Source of the DNA: Nocardiaceae bacterium
GTDB taxonomy: Bacteria > Actinomycetota > Actinomycetes > Mycobacteriales > Mycobacteriaceae
Direction of reading: 5' to 3'
Assembly (NCBI GenBank): GCA_021372355.1
Contig: JAJFUQ010000031.1
Location: 1 to 46,786 of the forward strand
DNA: 46,786 bases
A program made the translations under genes and the position numbers. How positions within the stretch are numbered: position 1 is the first letter of the stretch; each line of letters starts with the position of its first letter. The notes beneath the pieces are model-generated. The model was not told the origin of the DNA and made no database searches. It was given only the letters and a program-made list of their open reading frames with translations. This document shows, one piece after another, positions 1 to 8,470 of this stretch.

Positions 1-396
1 GCCGAACTGTTCCTCGCGACGATCTTCGGAGACGCCAAACCCGTCGAGCTCTACCACGGCCGCACCCGCCGCATCGCCTCCGCCGGGCAACGGTTGATGC
101 TCGCCGCGACCGAACGTGGCTGCACGTTCCCCGGCTGCGACCGCGGGGTTTATTTCACGCAAGCCCACCATGCCATCGATGACTGGCTCAAGGGAGGCCA
201 CACCAACATCGACGAACTGGCCCCGGCCTGCGATGTGCATCATCCGTTGGCCGGCCCCGCACCCCACCAATGGCAAACCACGAAAAACGCCGCCGGAAGG
301 ACCATTTGGATACCACCGAAAATCATCGACCCACGACAACGACCACGGGTCAACCACTACCACCATCCCGACCGCAGGCTCCGGGATGCGATGTGA
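1..396 (+). CDS. DUF222/HNH (13E12-type) protein, C-terminal part
   Basis: This is the 3' end of a larger gene; the frame is open from base 1 and stops with TGA at 394-396. The readable 131 residues hold the HNH nuclease module of the DUF222/13E12 family: a Cys-x4-Cys zinc knuckle (CTFPGC), the AHH motif about 15 residues later, then CDVHH. The usual N-terminal DUF222 domain would lie upstream of the window. Such genes occur in many copies in mycolic-acid actinobacteria, and their role in the cell is unknown. The family call is secure; nuclease activity is inferred from the motif. Confidence 0.85.
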   Translation, partial: AELFLATIFGDAKPVELYHGRTRRIASAGQRLMLAATERGCTFPGCDRGVYFTQAHHAIDDWLKGGHTNIDELAPACDVHHPLAGPAPHQWQTTKNAAGRTIWIPPKIIDPRQRPRVNHYHHPDRRLRDAM

Positions 397-401
397 CGCG
401 C

Positions 402-1319
402 TTAGTAGTGGTACGTGTCCGACGGCGCGGCGGTGTGGTCGCGCTCGATCGTCTCGTCCTCGTACTCGATCGGCAGGTCGTAGGACCGCGCCAGATCGAG
501 AATCTTGTTCGCACGCGCAATACGGGGCAGGTCCGAACCGTTGCGGATGGTTCCACCATCGCGATCGAACTCGGCGAGGAACTCCACGGCCCAGGCGATC
601 TCGTCCTTCGACGGAGACAGACCCTCGTTGACCGGGTGGCACTGGTCCGGCGACAGACAGATCTTGCCGGTCATGCCGAACTCACCGGACACCGCGGTGG
701 CCTCGGACAGCAGGAGACCGGAGGAGCCGACGGTCGGCCCATCGATCGCCGGTGGGAGACCCGCAGCGGTCGAGGCGATCGTGAACCGCGACCGGGCATA
801 CGCCAGCGTCAACGGGTCGCCGCCGAAACCGGTGTCACGGCGGAAGTCACCGATACCGAAAGCCAAGCGGAAAGTGCCTTTCGCCGAGGCGATCTCGCTG
901 ATGCGCTCCATGCCGCGCGCGGTCTCGACGAGTGCCACGATCTTGACGCCCGGGAGACGCTTGGAGGTCTCGACGATGTGGTCGACCGACTCGACCATCG
1001 CGAGCATGATGCCGCTGACGGGGACCTTCCCGAGTGCTTCGAGGTCTCCCGCCCACCACTCCGTGCCGAAGCCGTTGATGCGGACCCAGCCGTCATTGCC
1101 GGCGGACAGCCAGTCGCACACATTGGCGCGGGCTTCGGCCTTGCCACTGGGCGCGACCGCGTCCTCGATATCGAGCACGACGATGTCTGCACGGGACTTC
1201 GCCGCGCGGTCGAATCGATGGGGCTGGGCTCCGTTGACGAGCAGCCAGCTACGCGCGAGAACCGGATCGATCCGGAATCCGTGGATCTCAGAATGATCGC
1301 CGTTGCCTGAGGTGGTCAC
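402..1319 (-). CDS. citE: CitE-like HpcH/HpaI aldolase / citrate lyase beta-family protein
   Basis: The 305-residue protein belongs to the CitE/HpcH TIM-barrel family, which cleaves or forms C-C bonds of acyl-CoA or oxo-acid substrates with Mg2+. The metal-site motif LDIEDAV and the conserved Glu in ALVETARG are visible, followed by FGIGDF. Stand-alone CitE proteins such as the mycobacterial one are not citrate lyase subunits; several act on malyl-, citramalyl- or similar CoA esters, so the substrate here is unknown. The GTG start at 1319 has no good ribosome site. The gene lies 24 bp after the AstE-like gene and is probably the last gene of that operon, converging on the HNH gene. Confidence 0.85.
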   Translation of the reverse strand: MTTSGNGDHSEIHGFRIDPVLARSWLLVNGAQPHRFDRAAKSRADIVVLDIEDAVAPSGKAEARANVCDWLSAGNDGWVRINGFGTEWWAGDLEALGKVPVSGIMLAMVESVDHIVETSKRLPGVKIVALVETARGMERISEIASAKGTFRLAFGIGDFRRDTGFGGDPLTLAYARSRFTIASTAAGLPPAIDGPTVGSSGLLLSEATAVSGEFGMTGKICLSPDQCHPVNEGLSPSKDEIAWAVEFLAEFDRDGGTIRNGSDLPRIARANKILDLARSYDLPIEYEDETIERDHTAAPSDTYHY

Positions 1320-1343
1320 ATCAAGAGGTTAACGGCTGTGAGC

Positions 1344-2303
1344 TCACTCCATAACCGAAGCGATGTGGACGAGCGCATCTCCGGAGTTGACCGACGGTTG
1401 CCGAGTCAAGCCGATCACCACTCCGGACCGGTCCGCGTGCACCAGTCGAACGCGGCGTCCGAACGTGTCGGACAGGCCGCCGATGCGCTGGCCCTCCGTG
1501 ACGAGGTCACCCAATTCGACATCGAGGGCGAGCAGACCGGTCCGTCGCGCGCGCACCCAACCGCTGTTCGTGCACATCGCCGGCAAGGCTCCACGCTCGA
1601 CGGTGTCTTCGTCGATCATGCCCAGTTTGGCGAGAACACGGCGCACCCCGATCACCCCGGCCTCGATCGCCCAGTGGTCGAATCGGCCGGCTTCTCCCGC
1701 CTCGTACAGCAGCACCGTCGCTCCCCGCTTTCGGGCCTCGGCACGCAGCGATCCGGCGCGGAGTTTCGCATCGAGCATGACGGGCGCACCGAACGCTTCG
1801 GCGAGTTCGCGCGTTCGCGGGTCAGACAGATCACCCCGGATCTGCGGCAGGTTAGTACGGCGATCCGATCCGGTGTGGAGGTCGATCCCGACGTCGCATT
1901 TCGAGACGACTTCCTCGATCAAGAGATGCGCGATTCGCGCGGCCGTCGATCCGCGGGCCGATCCGGGAAACGACCGGTTGAGGTCCCTTCGATCCGGGAG
2001 GTACCGGCTCCCGATCATGAAGCCGAGCACGTTCACCACCGGGACCGCGACCACCGTTCCGCGAAGCGTCCGCGGGTCGAGCCCCGCGAGGACCTGCGAG
2101 ATGACTTCGATCCCGTTGATCTCGTCACCATGGATCGCGGCGTCGAGCCACACCGCCGGACCGTCCTCGCGCCCGTGCACCACGCGCACCGGCAGCGATG
2201 CATCTTGGCCCGTGATCAGGCGGGTGATCGGCAACTCGACGTTCTTCGCCTTACCCGGACGAACCCGCACACCACCGATCGGGAACGATTCCCGCCGCAT
2301 CAC
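1344..2303 (-). CDS. Succinylglutamate desuccinylase/aspartoacylase (AstE/AspA) family hydrolase
   Basis: This is an M14-like zinc hydrolase of about 319 residues, expected to cleave an N-acyl or amide bond on an amino acid or peptide. The zinc site is seen as HGDE (in IHGDEINGIEV), with the third ligand His in DLHTGSD. The substrate-binding run RDLNRSFPG is typical of the family. The C-terminal ~80 residues resemble the beta-rich domain of these proteins. GTG (2303) overlaps the zinc-protease stop as GTGA, and ATG (2300) is an equally good start. Linkage to a retropepsin-like protease and a divergent RimK points to glutamylated peptides or proteins as substrate; this is inferred from context. 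Confidence 0.88.
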   Translation of the reverse strand: MMRRESFPIGGVRVRPGKAKNVELPITRLITGQDASLPVRVVHGREDGPAVWLDAAIHGDEINGIEVISQVLAGLDPRTLRGTVVAVPVVNVLGFMIGSRYLPDRRDLNRSFPGSARGSTAARIAHLLIEEVVSKCDVGIDLHTGSDRRTNLPQIRGDLSDPRTRELAEAFGAPVMLDAKLRAGSLRAEARKRGATVLLYEAGEAGRFDHWAIEAGVIGVRRVLAKLGMIDEDTVERGALPAMCTNSGWVRARRTGLLALDVELGDLVTEGQRIGGLSDTFGRRVRLVHADRSGVVIGLTRQPSVNSGDALVHIASVME

Positions 2304-2770
2304 ATCCCCCGGTTCTTCCGTCGCACCACGCGCTTCGGCCGACCTCCTAGGTACGACTTACCAGAGTCCACCAGGAATCCCTGGCGTAATGCCTCTCGTC
2401 CGATCAACATGCGGAAACCCATCTCGTCGCGACGCGCCAATGTGACTTCTGCCGTCACGCGCCGATCGAGAAGAGCGATGTCCATCACGACGACGTACCG
2501 TGTCTCTGTGTGCCCGGATGAACTCCGGACCGGACGGACGTCGTGCACGGGTAGCTCGTGCTCACGCGAGTCCAGTGCGGACCGCTGCCAGGGGTGCACA
2601 CTGAACCGCACCCAACGCTGGCCGTCACGTTCGAACTCCTCGATGTCGAAAGCATGAAGAGACGACGTGCGGGCCCCAGAGTCGAGCTTCGCCTTGATCC
2701 AACGGACGTTCGCGTCCGGCAAGCTCACCCATTCGCGCCATCCGGCAACGGAGGTTGAATGGTGTCCCAT
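2300..2770 (-). CDS. RimB-like ATP-dependent zinc protease (retropepsin-like, PF05618)
   Basis: This small protein (156 residues from ATG 2770; 160 from ATG 2782) belongs to the family named ATP-dependent zinc protease, whose fold is that of a single-domain retropepsin. The aspartyl-protease-like motif is LDSGARTSS, followed by a second core strand (LIGREAL) near the C-terminus. In Pseudomonas the homologue RimB removes the poly-glutamate that RimK adds to ribosomal protein S6. I prefer ATG 2770 because GAGG precedes it, although closely; ATG 2782 has no visible ribosome site. The gene is divergent from rimK and overlaps the AstE-like gene, so the three probably form one functional unit. Confidence 0.85.
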   Translation of the reverse strand: MGHHSTSVAGWREWVSLPDANVRWIKAKLDSGARTSSLHAFDIEEFERDGQRWVRFSVHPWQRSALDSREHELPVHDVRPVRSSSGHTETRYVVVMDIALLDRRVTAEVTLARRDEMGFRMLIGREALRQGFLVDSGKSYLGGRPKRVVRRKNRGM

Positions 2771-2794
2771 ACGCCTCAGCATAGAAAGTAGCTA

Positions 2795-3985
2795 GTGAAG
2801 CTCGCGATTCTTTCCCGCGCGCCCGGTTCGTACAGCACGAAGCGCCTTCGTGCCGCAGCCCTCGATCGAGGGCACAATGTCAAGGTTCTCGACACGCTGC
2901 GATTCGGCATCGACCTGTCCAGCGACCTTCCTGACCTGCAGTATCGCGGTCGGCAGCTGTCCGACTACGACGCGATCCTGCCGCGGATCGGCAACTCCAT
3001 CACCTACTTCGGCACGGCTGTGGTGCGCCAGTTCGAGCAGATGGACGTTTACACCCCGAACACGGCGAACGGAATCGGAAACTCGCGCGACAAGCTGCGC
3101 TGCTTCCAGATCCTGTCCCGCCACAACATCGGCATGCCCGCCACGACGTTCGTGCGCGACCGCGCCGACGTGATCCCGGCGATCGAGCGGGTCGGCGGCG
3201 CCCCGGTCGTCATCAAGCTGCTCGAGGGGACGCAGGGTATCGGTGTCATCCTCGCTCCGTCCCTCAAGGTCGCGGAGGCGATCATCGAGACGCTGCAGTC
3301 GACTCGTCAGAACGTGCTGATCCAGCGGTTCGTCAAGGAGTCGAAGGGGCGCGACATTCGGGCACTCGTCGTGGGCGACCGGGTGGTCGCAGCGATGCGC
3401 CGCACGGCCAAGGGCGACGAGTTCCGCTCGAACGTCCATCGCGGCGGCAGCGTCGAAGCAGTCAAGCTCGATGAAGCGTACGAGCGGACAGCCGTCCGGG
3501 CCGCGCAGATCATGGGACTCAAAGTCGCCGGCGTCGACATGCTCGAAGGCAACCACGGCCCGCTGGTCATGGAGGTCAACTCCTCCCCCGGCCTCGAGGG
3601 CATCGAAACCGCGACAAAACTCGACGTCGCCGGGGCGATCGTGGACTACATCGACAATCAGGTCGCCTTCCCGCAAATCGATGTGCGCGAACGCCTTTCG
3701 GTCTCGACGGGGTATGGCGTCGCGGAACTCGTCGTCCACAGCGACGCGAAGGTGGTCGGCAACACGATCGGTGATTCCGGACTGCTCGAGCGAGACATCA
3801 CCGTGCTGACGTTGCACCGCGGAATCAAGGTGCTACCCAACCCGAAGCTGTCGCAGGTGCTCGAGGCCGAAGACCGCCTGCTGTGCTTCGGCAAGCTCGA
3901 AGAGATGCGGTCGATGATTCCGGCCCGGCCGAAGCGTCGGCCACGGGTCCGCAAGCTGCCGAAGCATCCGGTTCCAGAGAGCTAG
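2795..3985 (+). CDS. rimK: RimK-type ATP-grasp alpha-L-glutamate ligase with C-terminal RCK_C-like domain
   Basis: The first ~292 residues match RimK, which adds glutamate to a C-terminal carboxylate (ribosomal protein S6 in E. coli). The ATP-grasp signature is VIKLLEGTQGIGV (139-151), with RDIRALVVG (186-194) and the metal/ATP motif MEVNSSPGLEG (259-269). At 396 residues it is about 95 longer than E. coli RimK. Residues ~304-374 look like a TrkA-C/RCK_C domain: ELVVH, then VGNTIGDSGL, then LPNPKLSQVLEAEDRLLCFG. A basic tail follows (377-396). The start is GTG at 2795, with a weak GAAAG upstream. RCK_C domains usually bind small ligands in K+ transport regulators, so the fusion may make ligation ligand-responsive; that part is inference. 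Confidence 0.9.
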   Translation: MKLAILSRAPGSYSTKRLRAAALDRGHNVKVLDTLRFGIDLSSDLPDLQYRGRQLSDYDAILPRIGNSITYFGTAVVRQFEQMDVYTPNTANGIGNSRDKLRCFQILSRHNIGMPATTFVRDRADVIPAIERVGGAPVVIKLLEGTQGIGVILAPSLKVAEAIIETLQSTRQNVLIQRFVKESKGRDIRALVVGDRVVAAMRRTAKGDEFRSNVHRGGSVEAVKLDEAYERTAVRAAQIMGLKVAGVDMLEGNHGPLVMEVNSSPGLEGIETATKLDVAGAIVDYIDNQVAFPQIDVRERLSVSTGYGVAELVVHSDAKVVGNTIGDSGLLERDITVLTLHRGIKVLPNPKLSQVLEAEDRLLCFGKLEEMRSMIPARPKRRPRVRKLPKHPVPES

Positions 3986-4006
3986 CCGACCGGCTGCAGA
4001 ACGGAG

Positions 4007-4042
4007 AAGGGGCGTCACCGCGATCAAGCGGTGGCGCCCCTT
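4007..4042. terminator. Bidirectional hairpin between rimK and gap
   Basis: A 15-bp stem (4007-4021 with 4028-4042) encloses a 6-nt loop, GATCAA. One position is a G-U wobble in the plus-strand RNA and a mismatch on the other strand. It sits 21 bp after the rimK stop and 15 bp beyond the gap stop, where both convergent transcripts should end. A short T run follows on the plus side (CCCCTTA). Confidence 0.8.
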
Positions 4043-4057
4043 ACGTGATCTACCGGC

Positions 4058-5494
4058 TTACTCCGCCAGCTTCGGGTACGTAGGGTACTCGATGCCGGAG
4101 ATGAACTGGACGGTCCGCACGACCTGGCACGAGTAACCGAACTCGTTGTCGTACCAGCAGTACAGGATCGCCTGGTCGCCGTCGACGATCGCCGCGTTGG
4201 CGTCGATGATCGACGCAGCACGCGAACCGATGAAGTCGCTCGAGACCGCATCGCTCGCAGCCGTGTAGTCGAGGTTGCGGCTCAGCGGTCCGAACAGCGA
4301 GGCCTTGCGGAGGTAGTCGAGGACTTCTTCCTTGTTCGTCTCGCGCTTGAGCGTGAGGCTCAGGATCGCGATCGACACGTCCGGCGTGGGTACGCGGACC
4401 GAGTTACCGGTGATCTTGGCCTTGAGGTCCGGCAGCGCCTTCGCCACAGCGGAAGCGGCCCCGGTCTCGGTCAGGACGAGGTTGAACGGTGCAGCACGGC
4501 CGCGACGGTCAGCCTTGTGGTAGTTGTCCAGCAGGTTCTGGTCGTTGGTGAACGAGTGGACCGTCTCGACGTGACCGCGGATGATTCCGAAGCCGTCCTC
4601 CATCGCCTTGAGCGGCGGGACGATCGCGTTGGTCGTGCACGACGCACAGGAGAAGATCTCCTGCGTCACGTCCTGGTTCAGGTGGTTGACACCGTGCACG
4701 ATGTTCGGGACGTCGCCCTTGCCCGGAGCGGTGAGCAGGACCTTCGAGATACCCGGACGAAGGTGCTGCTTGAGGCCCTCGCGATCGCGCCACTTACCGG
4801 TGTTGTCGATAAGGATCGCGTTGTTGATCCCGTACTCGGTGTAGTCAATCGTGGTGGGGTCGTTGCTGTAGATGAACTTGATCACGTTGCCGTTGGCGGT
4901 GATCGTGCTGGCCTCGTTGTCGACCGTGATCGAGCCCTTGAAGTGGCCGTGGACCGAGTCGCGTCGCAGCAACGAAGCGCGCTTGGCGAGGTCGCCGTCG
5001 CCACCCTTGCGCACCACGACGGCGCGGATGTTCAGTCCGTTTCCGGAGCCCGCCTTCTCGACGAGCAGACGGGTCACGAGACGGCCGATGCGACCGAATC
5101 CGTAGAGGACGACGTCGCGCGGGCCCTGCGGCTCGCTCTTGTTCTCGCCGGTGACCTCGGCCAGTGCGTCAGCGGTGAACTCGGGAATCGACAGTCCCTT
5201 GTCGTCCGCGCGGTAGGCCAGGACCAGTCGTCCCAGGTCGATCTTCGCGCTGCCCAAGTCCAGGTCCACGAGAGCCTGCAGGAACGGGAAGGTGTCCTGA
5301 ACCGAGAGCTCGTCGGTGACCATGCGGGTGAAGCGGTGCGTCTGCAGAATGCTGATCACGGACTTGTTCACCAGCGACCGGCTGTGCAGCAGAATCGTCA
5401 CGCCTTTTTCGCGGTAAAGCGACCCAATGATCGGGATCATCGCCTCGGCGATGGCTTCCTTTGTATTCCAACTATCGAGTTCTTGACTAGACAA
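4058..5494 (-). CDS. gapB: Glyceraldehyde-3-phosphate dehydrogenase, long GapB/GapX type
   Basis: The 478-residue protein oxidises glyceraldehyde-3-phosphate to 1,3-bisphosphoglycerate, or runs the reverse reaction, in the cytoplasm. Residues 1-127 are an extension absent from ordinary ~335-residue GAPDH. The Rossmann motif GFGRIGRL begins at ~132, the catalytic Cys286 lies in SCASCTTN, and the conserved His is in ETVHSFTND. This length class matches the second GAPDH of corynebacteria (GapB/GapX), where it serves mainly gluconeogenesis, probably with NADP; the cofactor cannot be read here. The start is TTG at 5494 (first residues MSSQELDSW), with GGGA about 8 nt upstream. The gene ends at a hairpin shared with rimK. 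Confidence 0.9.
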   Translation of the reverse strand: MSSQELDSWNTKEAIAEAMIPIIGSLYREKGVTILLHSRSLVNKSVISILQTHRFTRMVTDELSVQDTFPFLQALVDLDLGSAKIDLGRLVLAYRADDKGLSIPEFTADALAEVTGENKSEPQGPRDVVLYGFGRIGRLVTRLLVEKAGSGNGLNIRAVVVRKGGDGDLAKRASLLRRDSVHGHFKGSITVDNEASTITANGNVIKFIYSNDPTTIDYTEYGINNAILIDNTGKWRDREGLKQHLRPGISKVLLTAPGKGDVPNIVHGVNHLNQDVTQEIFSCASCTTNAIVPPLKAMEDGFGIIRGHVETVHSFTNDQNLLDNYHKADRRGRAAPFNLVLTETGAASAVAKALPDLKAKITGNSVRVPTPDVSIAILSLTLKRETNKEEVLDYLRKASLFGPLSRNLDYTAASDAVSSDFIGSRAASIIDANAAIVDGDQAILYCWYDNEFGYSCQVVRTVQFISGIEYPTYPKLAE

Positions 5495-5874
5495 TGCAGG
5501 TTCCCAAACAGTCGCGCGGACGATACGACGGTCGGCGAACCGACACGCCTAGAGCACTACGATCTTAAGCACTGCCTGCAGGAACGCGTTGTTCGATTCG
5601 TCACGCGGACCTTGTGAATAACGTCCCAGAATGACAACGCGAACTGTCCACACGCGACACGAGACTGTACGGCGGTACCATTCAGCTCCTGGCGCAACGC
5701 AAGATTCTCGAGGGCGTCGTCGGCTATGGCCTGATTGACGACAGTCCCGGCGGTTTGGAGTGCGACGATCATCTCGGCTGGGTTCGCACTGAATGCGGCG
5801 AGCAGGCTCACGGAAGCTGTTCGAAAGTTCAGGCTGGGCAGGTGGCTATTCGGTTCCAATGAACGGCGTAACCG
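5495..5874. other. Intergenic stretch: gap upstream region, possible small ORF
   Basis: These 380 bp separate gap from the DUF1501 gene. On the minus strand, TAAGAT at 5562-5567, about 68 nt before the gap TTG start, is a candidate -10 box; no convincing -35 was seen. A minus-strand open frame at 5557-5859 (TTG start, 100 codons) lies 15 bp after the DUF1501 stop. It has moderate GC at third positions but no family I recognise and no ribosome site, and it would cover the putative gap promoter. I treat it as unproven. Confidence 0.4.
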
Positions 5875-7050
5875 TTAGCGCGCGAGGAATCCACACTGTT
5901 TTCGTCCCTTGCCGACAACCGGCTCCGGGTCCGTTCCCACGACCACTTCGAGAAGTTCGGCGTAGACGTCGCGGAAATCAGTTGTTGTCTTGAGGTCCCC
6001 ATCAACGAGATCGGTCAGGCTCGGCTCGTCACCATAGAAACCGCCCTTGACACCGCTGCCGACGACGAACATAGGACCCGCAGTGCCGTGATCAGTCCCC
6101 TGTGACGCGTTAGCCCGAACTCGACGGCCGAATTCGCTATAGGCCATTAGCGTCACATCGCGCCCGGCGGTGCCCTTGATGAATTTCGTCACTGCTTCGT
6201 CGAAATTCTTGAGCAGGATTTCCTGCTGATTGAGCTCATCGGCGTGCGTATCGAACCCGGCGAGAGAGACCGAGTACACCTGCGTGGGCGCGCCTGACTT
6301 GATTGCCGCGGCGACCGCCTCGAGTTGATGGCCGAGCGTGACCTCCATGGGATCCCGAGGAGTGTTCGCCCGCAACTTTCCGAATACATTCGTCACTTGT
6401 TCGCCGGCCCGGTAAGCGGCGCGCACGAACGCCTGAGCCTCGGTGTCTGCGGCTTGCGCCTTTCCGAATTGAGCTAGCTTCCGCTCGACCGGCAGAGCAG
6501 GCATCGAAAGATCGAGACAGGCGGCGGACGTACGCCGACCGAAGGCAAGCAACGGCGCTACGGTGCCGACATTGACCGCCCGAATTGGGTCGTCACCAGT
6601 GAGGTCGAGCCATCGTCCGATCCAACCGACGCTCACCGGCTCTGAAGGTTGCGCCGTCTGCCAGATGTCCATTGATCGGAAGTGGCTGCGGTCCGGATTT
6701 GGGTACCCCACGCCCCGCACAATCGCAAGTTGTCTCTTCTTCCACAGTCCAGCCAACCCCGGCATCGAAGGGTTGAGAGCGAGCTGTGAATCGAGTGGCA
6801 GCACTCTCTCCGGGGCGTATGACAATCCCGGGCGAGCATCGTGATAGGCGTCGCTGGTGTAGGGCACGACAGTGTTGATTCCATCGTTTCCGCCATACAG
6901 AGTCACAATGACCAGCACCTTTGATGCTGCCGGGGCGTCCTGCGCGGCCCGCAATAGTTCATCCCAATTCACCGCGACCGTACCGACAATTCCAGCCGAT
7001 GCCGCCGCCCCACAACCCTTGAATAGGAAGTTTCGTCGGCTGAGTGCCAT
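5875..7050 (-). CDS. DUF1501 protein, Tat-exported
   Basis: The 391-residue protein starts with a twin-arginine signal (SRRNFLFKG, then a Ala/Gly/Val-rich stretch to about residue 28), so it is probably folded before export. The body matches DUF1501, which is related to the alkaline-phosphatase/sulfatase fold: VTLYGGNDGINTVVPY near the start and SEFGRRVRANASQGTDHGTAG near residue 300, where DHG is a likely metal ligand motif. The biochemical role of the family is not established. A strong ribosome site (GGGGAGGA) touches the ATG. The DUF1800 gene ends 10 bp upstream, so both are co-transcribed, as is usual for this pair. GC content looks lower than in the flanking genes. Confidence 0.9.
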   Translation of the reverse strand: MALSRRNFLFKGCGAAASAGIVGTVAVNWDELLRAAQDAPAASKVLVIVTLYGGNDGINTVVPYTSDAYHDARPGLSYAPERVLPLDSQLALNPSMPGLAGLWKKRQLAIVRGVGYPNPDRSHFRSMDIWQTAQPSEPVSVGWIGRWLDLTGDDPIRAVNVGTVAPLLAFGRRTSAACLDLSMPALPVERKLAQFGKAQAADTEAQAFVRAAYRAGEQVTNVFGKLRANTPRDPMEVTLGHQLEAVAAAIKSGAPTQVYSVSLAGFDTHADELNQQEILLKNFDEAVTKFIKGTAGRDVTLMAYSEFGRRVRANASQGTDHGTAGPMFVVGSGVKGGFYGDEPSLTDLVDGDLKTTTDFRDVYAELLEVVVGTDPEPVVGKGRKQCGFLAR

Positions 7051-7059
7051 TCCTCCCCC

Positions 7060-8376
7060 TTAGCTCGTAAGGTACTCGGGCGAATTCAACGCAACTACCA
7101 CGAGCTCCCGAGGATCGTTTAGCGAGCCCTTCAGAACCCTGAGGCTTGCGTCCGTCCAATGTCCGATCCCCAGCAGATAACCGACCGCCTCTGTACGCCC
7201 GGTCCTCTGCGCACTTTCGACTATGGAAATATCGCCGACTCTGACCAGTGACTCGGCGATCGCAGCGCGAATCGGCAGGACGGACGTCGTCAGCCAGGAA
7301 CGCCCGCGCGGCCAGCCACCGACATTGGGCGGCTGAAATGGAACCTGTCGCAGCAGACTCAACGCGCCCGCCACCTCGCCGACCCCCGCGTCATCAGAAA
7401 CGGGTATGCGAAGGGCACGGACGATTCCGATTAGCCATTCGATTGGCGTGACAACGGACGTTCCGGACGCGGCAAAGAACTCGTCGTCGGCGAGGATCAT
7501 CCGCATTGCCGCGGAAAGGTTGCGGCCAGGTCCGTACGCACCAATAATGCGGTTCAAAACGGCGTCGGAGGGCGGGCTGTCGGATGCAAAGTAGTGCCAC
7601 AGCTTGGTCGCGATAAACCGAGCAGACTCATGTTTTGCCAGGATCGCGTCGCAGAACTGCTGTGCATTAATGTTTCCGGTCTTCCCTAGGACGGTCTTGA
7701 CACTGGCGTCATGGAGGGCTGGCACAACGTGTGTGCGCCCATCAGCTCCGACCTGCCATCCGGTAAGCGCTCGTGCACCGTCCTTAATGTCGTGCTCGGT
7801 GTAGCCATTGTTGTGGCCAAGGCAAAAAAGCTCCAAGATTTCGCGCGCCAAATTCTCGTTTGGCGCCTGCACAACATTGGACACCCCATCTAGCCAATAG
7901 AGCATTGCGGGGTCGGCCACCATCGCGTAGACGAGGTTCTTGAAATCACCCCGGCCTAGCAAGCGGAAAGTCTCGTTCTGGGCCACCATCATGGCGGCAT
8001 TCAAGACCTTCGCCGACGACGTTGCGAAGTGGTCATGCCAGATCCAGGTCACCTTCTCGTGCAGCGGTAGCTGCGCTGTCGCCATTCGTCGAACCCACCA
8101 ATTCGAAGCCGAAGCCAACTGAGCGCTAATGATGCCAAAGAACGAGCTATATTCCGCAGCAGTCGCACTGGAAGAAGGAGCCCGCGGTTGTTGGAATACC
8201 GGAATTGGAGTAGCTTTCGCGGCCGGGTCCGCGCTCGGGTCCGTTGCGAGCACATAAGCGATGTAGGCGTCCGCGCCGACCGCCGTCACTGCGTCGATCT
8301 CCGGTCCGGTCGCTCCAAAACCGGCCCTGCGGAGTACGCGGGCAGTCCGGATCCATTCGTCGGAGGAGTACGACAC
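7060..8376 (-). CDS. DUF1800 protein
   Basis: About 438 residues of DUF1800, almost always the partner of DUF1501. Recognisable runs are LLRRAGFG-like (VLRRAGFGATGPEID) at the start, WIWHDHFATSS, NENLAREILELFCLGH and PFQPPNVGGWPRG. I place the start at GTG 8376. The frame stays open further upstream to 8616, but that would run through the carboxylase terminator hairpin and the end of the alpha-subunit gene. No signal peptide is visible with this start, unlike the Tat-exported partner, so a missed upstream start or an N-terminal truncation is possible. Function is unknown; DUF1501/DUF1800 pairs are thought to act outside the cytoplasm. Confidence 0.8.
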   Translation of the reverse strand: MSYSSDEWIRTARVLRRAGFGATGPEIDAVTAVGADAYIAYVLATDPSADPAAKATPIPVFQQPRAPSSSATAAEYSSFFGIISAQLASASNWWVRRMATAQLPLHEKVTWIWHDHFATSSAKVLNAAMMVAQNETFRLLGRGDFKNLVYAMVADPAMLYWLDGVSNVVQAPNENLAREILELFCLGHNNGYTEHDIKDGARALTGWQVGADGRTHVVPALHDASVKTVLGKTGNINAQQFCDAILAKHESARFIATKLWHYFASDSPPSDAVLNRIIGAYGPGRNLSAAMRMILADDEFFAASGTSVVTPIEWLIGIVRALRIPVSDDAGVGEVAGALSLLRQVPFQPPNVGGWPRGRSWLTTSVLPIRAAIAESLVRVGDISIVESAQRTGRTEAVGYLLGIGHWTDASLRVLKGSLNDPRELVVVALNSPEYLTS

Positions 8377-8434
8377 GCCTAGATTCTGTCGGACAAGCCA
8401 CGTCCGGTACGCGTTTTCATCACGCGCCCTATCA

Positions 8435-8470
8435 CGAAGATCGCGCCCCGGGGATGGGGCGCGATCTTCG
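8435..8470 (-). terminator. Hairpin terminator after the acyl-CoA carboxylase operon
   Basis: A perfect 15-bp GC-rich stem (8435-8449 with 8456-8470) closes a 6-nt loop. It begins 8 bp beyond the stop of the carboxylase alpha gene on the minus strand. No long U-run follows, which is common for actinobacterial terminators. It lies between the alpha gene and DUF1800, arguing that DUF1800-DUF1501 is a separate transcription unit. Confidence 0.85.

Noticed and set aside
5557..5859. Minus-strand 100-codon ORF between DUF1501 and gap
   Set aside because: TTG start without a ribosome site, no recognised family, and it covers the probable gap promoter. It is left as a possibility, not a gene call.
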